A stretch of 11,259 nt of DNA, from contig CAMWHH010000012.1 in assembly GCA_947174035.1 (NCBI GenBank), positions 1 to 11,259 of the forward strand. Reading direction: 5' to 3'. Below the pieces are notes generated by a model. The model made no database searches and was not told the origin of the DNA. It saw nothing but the letters and a program-made list of their open reading frames with translations. This DNA is from an uncultured Mycoplasma sp. (GTDB lineage Bacteria > Bacillota_I > Bacilli_A > Mycoplasmatales > Mycoplasmoidaceae). The position numbers and the translations under genes were made by a program. Of the stretch, positions 1 through 5,497 are shown one piece after another; the first letter of the stretch is position 1, and the number at the start of each line of letters is the position of its first letter.

Positions 1-414
1 ATAAAAAACACTAAAGAATTAGAAAATATTGATTTATTAAAAATAAGGTTTAGCAGGGAAGGAGCAACATTAAATTTAAAAAATTGAAATTTATGTAGAT
101 TATTTAATAATTTATCAAAAATGTTTAGAAATAAATTTTTTGTATCTATAAATAAATCAAAAAAATTTTTTTTACTTTATTTCACTATTCTTGATTTTTT
201 TACAAGATATATTTGAATAAAAAAAGATGAAATTAACAACTTAAATTTTAAATTTAAACCTTATTTAATACCACTAGAAGTTTATTCATTACAAGATGTA
301 AGTTTTAAACTTGTTGGAAATAGCAAAGATTTGCATCCTGAACAAGTTTTACAAATGCTTATAGATTTTTGTGATTCTTTTGTTTTTGAAAATAATGAAA
401 CTTTGTTTTTATAA
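1..414 (+). CDS. Hypothetical protein, C-terminal part (5' end outside window)
   Basis: Frame 1 is open from the first base to TAA at 412-414 when TGA is read as Trp (two in-frame TGA codons), giving the last 137 residues of a longer protein. I do not recognise it. The piece is Lys/Asn/Phe rich. It has one hydrophobic aromatic stretch (residues about 57-70, around LLYFTILDFFTRYIW) that could be a short membrane-associated helix or a buried core. The last 45 residues are more mixed and look like a folded cytosolic domain (PLEVYSLQDVSFKLVG, then HPEQVLQMLIDFCDSF). No signal peptide or family motif can be judged because the start is missing. It converges on the minus-strand gene that follows, with only 21 bases between the two stops, and those bases carry a shared hairpin. 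Coding is well supported by the open length and in-frame UGA Trp codons; function is unknown. Confidence 0.7.
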
Positions 415-441
415 AATTAAATTAAAAAATCTAATTTAATT
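415..441. terminator. Bidirectional hairpin between convergent genes
   Basis: A perfect 10-bp inverted repeat (AATTAAATTA at 415-424, TAATTTAATT at 432-441) surrounds a 7-base loop. It lies directly after the stop of the plus-strand gene and overlaps the stop of the minus-strand gene (436-438). It is all A/T, so the stem is weak, but its position between two convergent stops suits a shared terminator. Confidence 0.45.
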
Positions 442-1131
442 GGAGAGATGAATTATATATTCATCTTTAATATTGATTACATAATCAGCATCTAGTTTAA
501 ATTCTGAATAATTTTTTTCCATATAATCTTTAGTTCACTGATAAATTGATTCTCAAACAATAGCTTTATTATTTGAGTTAATACTTAAATTTGGAATTGA
601 AATTTCTCCTAAATCAAAAGGATTAATAATTGAATTTTCAATTCATAAATTAGTTGAACCAAATAAATTTATTGAATCATCTGTAGCAACTATTTTTATA
701 GATCCAGAAGTTGAGGAATTTGTATCTGAAATTAATAGCTTTTTAATTTCTTCATCACCATTTAGAACATATCAATCTTTGTTAGTAATTGAACTTAAAT
801 AGTTATTTACATGTTTTGTAATATTATTTTTTAATGTTAATAAATTTTTAGTATTTTGTTTATCTGAGTTAGGAATTTTAATAGTTGACAAATCTGTTAA
901 ATCAACAAAATTAGATGAATTTAATATAGATGTGGTTTTTAATCCTGTCAAATGATTATTAGGTGTTAAAGCTGTAATTGTTATATCTAATTTGTTTAAA
1001 TTATTAGTTTTATTAATTAAAGAATTTCAATCTAATTTATCAAAATTTGTAAACTCATAATCAATATTTTCTTGAAAAGATATTTTATTTTTTTCAGGAA
1101 ATATGATGTAAAAGGTTGATTTATTTCTCAT
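436..1131 (-). CDS. Hypothetical protein, probably missing its N-terminus
   Basis: On the minus strand an ATG at 1131-1129 opens a 231-residue frame ending in TAA at 438-436, with four UGA Trp codons. I do not recognise the family. The protein is Asn/Ser/Thr/Ile/Leu rich and acidic to neutral, with no membrane segment. That composition resembles the outer part of mollicute surface lipoproteins, but no signal peptide or lipobox Cys is present. The start is suspect: there is no Shine-Dalgarno sequence before it, and in-frame TAA lies two codons upstream. Upstream, the other minus-strand frame stays open to about 1166 (ANELEIESKSQWEINQPF). Adding one base to the four-T run (plus-strand 1110-1113) would join it smoothly to YIIFPE of this frame. 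I infer a gene with a frameshift near its new end and a 5' part lost at the junction with mscL. It may not be expressed. Confidence 0.55.
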
Positions 1132-1162
1132 TGTGATTTAGATTCTATTTCTAATTCATTAG

Positions 1163-1552
1163 CTATTTAATTTAATATGAGTTGCAAATTTCAAAGAACC
1201 TTATTTAGAAAGTGGAGCTATAAATCCTGAAACAATAATAATAAGATATGGTAACTTTATTCAAGCTTTAATTAATTTTGTTTTGATTGCTTTAATAATG
1301 TTTGCTGTTATAAAAGCTTATATGTCTTTAAGAATGGCAAATAAAAACAAATTTTATGGATTCTCTGCAGAAGAATACTATAAGTTAAGAAAAGAAGTTA
1401 AAAAAAGAAAAGAAATAAAGATGCTTGCTATCCAAAATATTGAAGAATTGGAAAAAAAGGCAAAAGAAAAAGAGTTAGAAAAAGAAAAGAATTCAGTTGA
1501 AGGGATTTTAAAAGATATTAGAAGTTTATTGGAAAAACAAAATAAAAATTAG
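1163..1552 (+). pseudogene. mscL: Large-conductance mechanosensitive channel MscL, 5'-truncated
   Basis: MscL is the homopentameric inner-membrane channel that releases solutes under osmotic downshock. Translation from 1163 (after a TAG at 1160-1162) gives 129 residues matching the second half of MscL. There is a periplasmic-loop-like segment (EPYLESGAINPETI), then the conserved start of the second helix (RYGNFIQALINFVLIALIMF, compare E. coli [21 protein letters not shown]), then a Lys-rich stretch. The family C-terminal amphipathic helix closes the protein (EGILKDIRSLLEKQN, compare E. coli EVLLTEIRDLLKEQN). The first transmembrane helix, which lines the pore, and the cytoplasmic N-terminal helix are absent, and there is no upstream start or Shine-Dalgarno. 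The charged linker before the last helix is longer than in E. coli. The remaining reading frame and the downstream hairpin are intact, so the loss looks fairly recent. A TTG at 1283 could start an 89-residue piece, but this lacks half of the second helix and is unlikely to work. Confidence 0.82.
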
Positions 1553-1558
1553 AATATA

Positions 1559-1604
1559 TTTAAAACTAGAATTTCATATAATTTTGGAGAAATTTAGTTT
1601 TAAA
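1559..1604 (+). terminator. Hairpin after mscL
   Basis: A long inverted repeat begins 6 bases after the mscL stop. TTTAAAACTA (1559-1568) pairs with TAGTTTTAAA (1595-1604), and AATTTC (1570-1575) with GAAATT (1589-1594), with one bulged G at 1569 and a 13-base loop. The sixteen pairs end in an A/T-rich arm, as in an intrinsic terminator of this group. It shows that the 3' end of the mscL unit is preserved. Confidence 0.6.
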
Positions 1605-1898
1605 TCAACTCCAATTTACAAACTAAATAATTAATTTATATCAATAAATATGTTTGTGAATAACAATTATAATTGTTAGAAAACACCATGTAAATGTAGT
1701 AAAAAAGTGTACAAAAATAGAGCTAAGCAAAGATTTTATTTAAAAAACAGTGATTCATACTATTTATCAAAAGTTAGAAGAATGCATAGAAAATTTTGTA
1801 ACTGAAAAAGTAAAATGAAACTATTTATCAAAATTTAATCGAATATTATTATTGATGAAAAATTGAAAAACAATAAAAATAGTTTATTAAAAAAAATA
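1605..1898. other. Gene-poor stretch with a perfect palindrome and a short basic open frame
   Basis: No convincing gene is visible here. At 1661-1678 there is a perfect 18-bp palindrome, TAACAATTATAATTGTTA. A plus-strand frame at 1680-1838 is open for 52 codons with one UGA. It reads as a very basic peptide with two Cys near its start (CKCSKK) and many Lys/Arg, but it lacks a start codon and a ribosome site and matches no family I know. It may be a remnant of a transposase or another nucleic-acid-binding protein, or chance. A 14-base direct repeat, ACTATTTATCAAAA, occurs at 1759-1772 and 1820-1833. The stretch sits between two terminator-like hairpins and reads like decayed intergenic DNA next to the broken mscL. 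Confidence 0.4.
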
Positions 1899-1927
1899 AA
1901 AAAGTAGGTATTTTATATCTACTTTTT
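1899..1927. terminator. Hairpin 3' of the 64-aa membrane protein gene
   Basis: AAAAAGTAG (1899-1907) pairs perfectly with CTACTTTTT (1919-1927) around an 11-base loop. Read on the minus strand it follows the stop of the small gene ending at 1934 and finishes in a T run from the A tract at 1889-1903, as expected of an intrinsic terminator. On the plus strand it ends in TTTTTATTT and could also stop transcription coming from mscL. Confidence 0.7.
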
Positions 1928-1933
1928 ATTTCC

Positions 1934-2128
1934 CTAAATTTTTATAAAAAAAGCTAATATGACTATAAGTAGTACTAATATTGAAGTAATTATTAAAGAT
2001 CATACATAAATAAGTTTTTTGTTAAAGAAAAATCTATGTAATGTTTTTTCTATTGTTTCTATAACTAAATAAATACATAAAAGTATTCCTATAGGAATAA
2101 ATGCAAAATAAGCAAAATCAAAATTCAT
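1934..2128 (-). CDS. Small two-helix membrane protein (64 aa), function unknown
   Basis: ATG at 2128-2126 is preceded by the minus-strand ribosome site AAGGTAAGT directly upstream, and the frame runs 64 residues to TAG at 1936-1934. The protein has a hydrophobic segment at residues 6-23 (AYFAFIPIGILLCIYLVI). A short polar and basic loop follows (ETIEKTLHR, NKK). A second hydrophobic segment spans residues 42-62, starting at a UGA Trp (W43) and ending FFIKI. By the positive-inside rule the basic loop should be cytoplasmic, with both ends outside. I know no family for it. The gene is transcribed away from the PTS operon and shares its upstream region with that operon. A second protein of the same length and layout is encoded at 5237-5437, again divergent from a sugar operon. 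A real gene is likely from the ribosome site, hydrophobic pattern and terminator; a role in sugar uptake is only a guess from position. Confidence 0.68.
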
Positions 2129-2178
2129 ACTTACCTTAATTTATAATAATTATTCATTTTTTATTTTAAAAAGAAAAA

Positions 2179-2199
2179 AATAATTTTTGAAAAATTATT
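2179..2199. repeat. Perfect inverted repeat in the divergent intergenic region
   Basis: AATAATTTTT (2179-2188) and AAAAATTATT (2190-2199) form a perfect dyad around one central G. It lies between the divergent 64-aa gene and the EIIB gene, about 50 bases upstream of the small gene's start and outside any gene. It could be a protein-binding dyad for the minus-strand promoter, but in DNA this A/T rich chance is a real alternative. Confidence 0.35.
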
Positions 2200-2262
2200 A
2201 AAATATTTAATTTTTTTCATATTTATTTACTAATATTTTTTTACTTTTTTATAAAAATGTTT

Positions 2263-2280
2263 AACTGGTACTATCAAGTT
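2263..2280. promoter_or_regulatory. Candidate GntR/HutC-type operator upstream of the PTS operon
   Basis: AACTGGTACTATCAAGTT is an interrupted dyad: the outer AACT/AGTT arms and the inner G/C pair are symmetric (AACTnG-N6-CnAGTT). The left half ACTGGT and the spacing resemble the sites of HutC-subfamily GntR regulators such as DasR and NagR/YvoA (ACTGGTCTAGACCAGT). It ends 1 base before the candidate -35 box, a common place for control of a sugar operon. No GntR gene is in the window, so the regulator would be encoded elsewhere. The dyad is seen directly; its assignment is inference. Confidence 0.45.
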
Positions 2281-2281
2281 T

Positions 2282-2312
2282 TTGAGCATTTATATATATA
2301 TATATATATAAT
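2282..2312 (+). promoter_or_regulatory. Candidate promoter of the PTS operon with TA-repeat spacer
   Basis: A consensus -10 box, TATAAT, lies at 2307-2312, about 70 bases before the EIIB start. The best -35 candidate is TTGAGC at 2282-2287, leaving a 19-base spacer. The TATATA at 2305-2310 used as -10 instead would give 17 bases. Most of the spacer is a (TA)10 run that merges into the -10 box, so a change in repeat number would directly alter promoter spacing. Confidence 0.55.
2291..2310. repeat. (TA)10 dinucleotide tract
   Basis: Ten uninterrupted TA units fall between the candidate -35 and the end of the candidate -10 of the EIIB-EIIA-EIIC operon. Tracts of this kind change length by replication slippage. 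I see no other uninterrupted TA tract of this length in the window. Confidence 0.95.
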
Positions 2313-2326
2313 CACAATTGAGTTAG

Positions 2327-2352
2327 TGTAATTTTTGTATAAAGAAATTACA
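2327..2352 (+). promoter_or_regulatory. Leader hairpin or dyad before EIIB
   Basis: TGTAATTT (2327-2334) and AAATTACA (2345-2352) are a perfect 8-bp inverted repeat around 10 bases, extendable inward by a T-G and a T-A pair. If transcription starts near 2319 it would fold within the 5' leader, 12 bases ahead of the ribosome site AAAGGAG (2364-2370). No T run follows, so it is not a plain terminator. It could be an RNA-stability stem or a second operator downstream of the promoter. Confidence 0.4.
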
Positions 2353-2381
2353 TTACTTTTGTGAAAGGAGACAATATTGTA

Positions 2382-2684
2382 ATGGCAAAAAAGATTTTAT
2401 TAGTTTGTTCAGCTGGTATGTCTACATCAATGCTTGTCAAGAAAATGTCTGATTATGCTAAAAAGACAGGTCTTGAATATGAAATTAAAGCATTAGGCAT
2501 GGCAGAAGCTAAACCTATTATTAATGAATGAGACATTGTAATGATAGGTCCGCAAGTTAGTTATATTTTAGATGAAATCAAACAATTAACTAACAAACCA
2601 GTTGAAATTATTCCGTCTAGTATATATGCACTAGCAAAAGGCGAAGATGCTATCAAAATGGCTAAAAGAATGTTAGGTGAATAA
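2382..2684 (+). CDS. PTS lactose/cellobiose-family EIIB
   Basis: This 100-residue cytoplasmic phosphocarrier takes phosphate from EIIA on a cysteine and passes it to the sugar bound by EIIC. It begins MAKKILLVCSAGMSTSML, the family phosphocysteine loop, with Cys9 as the phosphorylation site and the CSAGMSTS loop cradling the phosphate. The typical IIB fold continues with VMIGPQVSYILDEI and ends with a helix (ALAKGEDAIKMAKRMLGE). The length is normal for a free-standing IIB (about 100-105 residues). One Trp is UGA (INEWD). The start is fixed by a strong ribosome site AAAGGAG (2364-2370). It is first in the operon, with the EIIA start 2 bases after its stop. This family is called celA or chbB elsewhere. 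The family is certain; the exact sugar (cellobiose, chitobiose, other beta-glucoside) cannot be read from this subunit. Confidence 0.95.
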
Positions 2685-2686
2685 AA

Positions 2687-2998
2687 TTGGAATTAAATTT
2701 TGAAGAAATATCTTTTAAGATAATCACTTTTGCAGGTGAAGCAAAAGGATTTGCAATGAAAGCTATTAAATTAGCAAAAGAAAAAAAGTTTGAAGAAGCT
2801 TATCAAAATTTAGAAAATGCTGAACATAGTATGATTAATGCTGAAAAAAGTCATATGGATGTAGTGTCTGCTGAAGCTTCTGGTGAAAAATTTGATTTTC
2901 CAGTTTTGTTTGTACATGCTGAAGATCAATTATTAACAACACAAACTTTAATGCTATTAGCAAAAGAGTTTGTAGATTTATATAAAAAAATAGGTTAA
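2687..2998 (+). CDS. PTS lactose/cellobiose-family EIIA
   Basis: This 103-residue trimeric helical phosphocarrier accepts phosphate from HPr on a histidine and hands it to EIIB. The family motif VHAEDQLLTT contains the active-site His77 and the metal-binding Asp80 that holds the trimer (compare VHAQDHLMTT in LacF/LacA proteins). The rest is the expected three-helix bundle (FAGEAKGFAMKAIKLAKE; NLENAEHSMINAEKSHMD; the closing LLAKEFVDLYKKIG). The start is TTG at 2687, only 2 bases after the EIIB stop, with AGGTGA at the end of the EIIB gene as ribosome site, so translation is probably coupled. No upstream ATG fits. The gene corresponds to celC/chbA/lacF in other bacteria. Family assignment is firm; substrate is not determined. 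Confidence 0.95.
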   Translation: MELNFEEISFKIITFAGEAKGFAMKAIKLAKEKKFEEAYQNLENAEHSMINAEKSHMDVVSAEASGEKFDFPVLFVHAEDQLLTTQTLMLLAKEFVDLYKKIG

Positions 2999-3007
2999 TA
3001 GTAAAAA

Positions 3008-5164
3008 ATGAAATCATTAAAATTAAAATTGAAAAAACCAAGTTCTAATTCTGGTTCTAGTCATGATTTTAAAACATGGTTTAAAACTAAATGTATACCA
3101 AAAATGGCTAAGTTAGGTAATCAAAGACATTTAGCAGCGATTCGTGATTCATTTGGTACAATGATACCTTTGATTATTGCTGGATCTATTGGTATATTGA
3201 TAAATGCTATTATATTTGGGGGAGCAGGCAGTGGATATGTTTCTCTATTAGGTTTGATAGCAAAGGCATCAAATCCAGATGTTGCATGAGATAGCGTAAT
3301 AACTGGTGGTTGAAGTCAAACTAGTAACATAATGGGTTATGTTTTTGGAATAATTAATACTGCTACAATGGGAATGATATCTATTTGATTTTCTTTTCTT
3401 TTTGGATTTTACATTTCTGTTAGTAGAAACTTTCAAAATCCGCTTGTAGCTGGATTAGTATCAGGATCAGCTTTTATTGTAGCTTCATTAGGTGAAGTTG
3501 CATATTTTATGGATGCTAAGGGTCTAATAACTGCAATTATTTTTGGAATTATTGCAACTGAATTATTTATTAAACTTTCTAGTGTTAGAGCTTTAAATAT
3601 TAAATTACCTGATGGTGTACCACCAGCTGTTGGTAAATCATTTGCTGTATTTTTACCAGTTGTAATTACACTTTCTTCAATTGCTTTAATAAATGTTGTT
3701 GTATTAGCTCCAGCAATTGTTACAGGTGATTTAAAAGTAACAGCATCAACGTATTATGTTTGAAGTAAAGAATCTAAACCTTTTGAAGAATTGTTTAAAG
3801 CATCATATGATCAAAAAGTTGTTGTTGAAAATTTAAACAGTTTAAAAGTTGGATTTGAAAATCACACATCAGTAATTAATGATCTTGTAAATAAATTAAA
3901 TAGTGGTAATCAATCTGTTTTTTGAAGTTGATATGATGGTCTGTCAAAAACAGATCAAGCTGTTGTTACTAATGCAGTTTCAACTTTAGCATCTGCTGAT
4001 GGTTCAGGTGCTTTAATTGCTGATGTAGCTAGTTCTGCAAAATTAACACCTGTTGAAAATGGTGTTATAGTTACTGCTCAATGATTATCAGTTAAATTAG
4101 GTCCTACACAATTTGGAATTGGAGCAGCAATTTATCAATTCTTTACAAGTTGATTCATTGGTTTTGCAACAAGTGAAGGTGGACTTGGTTTAGCAATCCT
4201 TTTTGCTTTCCTTGTTTCTTTTTTCTGATTTTTTGGTGTTCATGGTTCAAACATAGTAGCTGGTATATTTGAACCCATTTGATTAATGATATTGGCAGTG
4301 AATTCTGATTTAATTAATACTTTAGGTTATGATGCAGCAGTATCTACTGGAAATTTAGGTATATTTACAAAATCAATCTTTGATTCTTATATGTATGTTG
4401 GAGGTTCTGGTGCAACTTTAGGTTTAATTATAATGACTCTATCTTTCTCTAAACGTAAGAATTTAAAAGAAGTTTCAAAATATGCTGCACCTGCTGGTTG
4501 CTTTCAAATTAATGAACCTGTTATTTTTGGATATCCTATAATTCTTAATCCAATTTATGTTGTTCCATTTATTTTTGCTCCTATAGTAAATATTATTATT
4601 TGTTATATTTTCTCACCTGCAGTTTTAGGTTTTATAAAATATTCATTTATTCAAACTCCATGAACTGCACCTTGGTTTGTGGGAGCAGTTATAACTTCTC
4701 TTGACCCTAAAGCATTATTGCCTGCATTTATAGTTTTAGGTGTTGACGTGTTATTTTATTTACCATTTGTACTTTTAGATAATAAGTTATATTTCAATAA
4801 ACTTAAAAAAGAGAATATTGAATTATATAATTTTGAAATGAGATATTATGGTGATCCAGAATATAAATGAAATACAGATACTCAATCTAAATATGATGCA
4901 AAAATCAATAAATCTGAATTAGTTATTTCAGATGCAGAAGAATTAATTAAATTCTGAGAAAAACGTATGACTGACAAAACTAAATTAGAAGCAAGAAAAA
5001 AATCAATTATGGATAAAGCTTTAGTTAAACAAGAAAAATACAAAAAACAAGCTGAAGAATTGAAAATTAAACGTGATAAAAAAGCAGTTGAATTAAAACC
5101 AAAATGAGATACATTTATGAAAAAGAAAGTTGAAAAAGACAATCAAAAATCAGTAAGTGTATAA
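3008..5164 (+). CDS. PTS lactose/cellobiose-family EIIC, enlarged by an insert and a C-terminal tail
   Basis: This is the membrane permease of the PTS, which binds the sugar outside and releases it phosphorylated inside. The 718-residue frame (many UGA Trp codons) is far longer than the usual 420-460. The N-terminal half has the expected helices (from TMIPLIIAGSIGILINAIIF, residues 51-70) and the VPPAVGKSF loop. The C-terminal half carries the two motifs that contact the sugar in the ChbC structure: FFGVHGSNIV with His412, and INEPVIFGYPIILNP with Glu503. Between them, at about residues 244-370, is an extra polar and helical block with no membrane segments (contains NDLVNKLNSGNQSVFWSWYDG). 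After the last helix (about 570-597) comes a 120-residue, strongly charged tail, probably coiled coil (EARKKSIMDKALVKQEKYKK). The start is ATG at 3008, 9 bases after the EIIA stop, with a weak AGG. The family is certain; a celB/chbC-type beta-disaccharide substrate is likely from the GH1 neighbours. The functions of insert and tail are unknown. Confidence 0.94.
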
Positions 5165-5168
5165 GATA

Positions 5169-5195
5169 AAAAATACCTTGAGAAAAGGTATTTTT
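5169..5195 (+). terminator. Terminator of the PTS operon
   Basis: AAAAATACCTT (5169-5179) pairs perfectly with AAGGTATTTTT (5185-5195) around GAGAA, starting 4 bases after the EIIC stop and ending in five T. An 11-bp stem followed directly by U residues is a classic intrinsic terminator. The symmetry lets it also serve the minus-strand gene ending at 5237. Confidence 0.88.
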
Positions 5196-5236
5196 CATAC
5201 ATTATTTTAATTAATGATAATTGTGTGTCTTATAAG

Positions 5237-5437
5237 TTATTGATTAATAAAAATTGCTAATAATAAAAAAGTTAAAAATATTAATAAACAAACACCCATG
5301 ACAATTCACTTAGCCTTTTTTTGCCATGTGATTACTTTAGTTGTTCTTTTATCAACGAAAGAAATAACTGTTCAAAACAAGAAAGGAATTATAAAAAAGA
5401 CTGCAGCTAATGTACCAAATATATATGGGAGTGTCAT
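5237..5437 (-). CDS. Small two-helix membrane protein (66 aa), function unknown
   Basis: An ATG at 5437-5435 opens 66 residues to TAA at 5239-5237. A hydrophobic segment covers residues 4-25 (PYIFGTLAAVFFIIPFLFWT). A basic loop follows (DKRTTKVITWQKKAK), then a second hydrophobic segment from W44 to the end (IVMGVCLLIFLTFLLLAIF). The basic loop is expected to be cytoplasmic. Trp residues use both UGA and UGG. No clear ribosome site is seen, so expression is less sure than for its look-alike at 1934-2128, which has the same length, the same two-helix plan, a Trp at the same place (43 or 44) and a similar end (FFIKI versus IFINQ). Overall identity is low, so common origin is possible but unproven. 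The gene is divergent from the GH1 operon (60 bases between starts) and converges on the PTS operon. I do not recognise a family. Confidence 0.62.
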
Positions 5438-5497
5438 AGATAAATATTAAATATTATTAATTTACAAATTAATTATAAACAATATTAAGGATGAAAA
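5438..5497 (+). promoter_or_regulatory. Divergent promoter region before the GH1 operon
   Basis: The strong terminator after EIIC and the opposing small gene mean the GH1 operon needs its own promoter, which must lie in or near these 60 bases. TATAAA at 5474-5479 is a possible -10 box, but no good -35 stands at the right distance (5452-5457 is only TATTAT). The ribosome site AAGGA (5487-5491) sits 6 bases before the GH1 ATG. The TA tract and operator-like dyad of the PTS promoter are not repeated here. Confidence 0.35.

Noticed and set aside
1759..1833. 14-base direct repeat ACTATTTATCAAAA (1759-1772 and 1820-1833) as an insertion or recombination scar
   Set aside because: There are only two copies, with no inverted ends or transposase between them. 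It is weak evidence in DNA this A/T rich, so it is mentioned only within the gap entry.
1680..1838. Basic 52-codon open frame as a transposase or small DNA-binding gene
   Set aside because: There is no start codon near its beginning, no ribosome site and no recognisable motif. It is too short to separate from chance.
2835..3041. Minus-strand open frame of 68 codons
   Set aside because: It lies antisense to the EIIA and EIIC genes, which have clear family motifs. Its Phe/Leu-rich translation is what antisense A/T-rich DNA gives.
4882..5142. Minus-strand open frame of 86 codons with a Phe/Ser-rich product
   Set aside because: It is antisense to the Lys/Glu-rich tail of EIIC, which stays in frame to the terminator. 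No ribosome site or promoter supports it.
3008..5164. Many in-frame TGA codons in EIIC and the other long genes, which could look like frameshifted or decayed genes
   Set aside because: The frames continue in register with conserved motifs on both sides, and TGA falls where Trp is expected. This is translation table 4, not decay.
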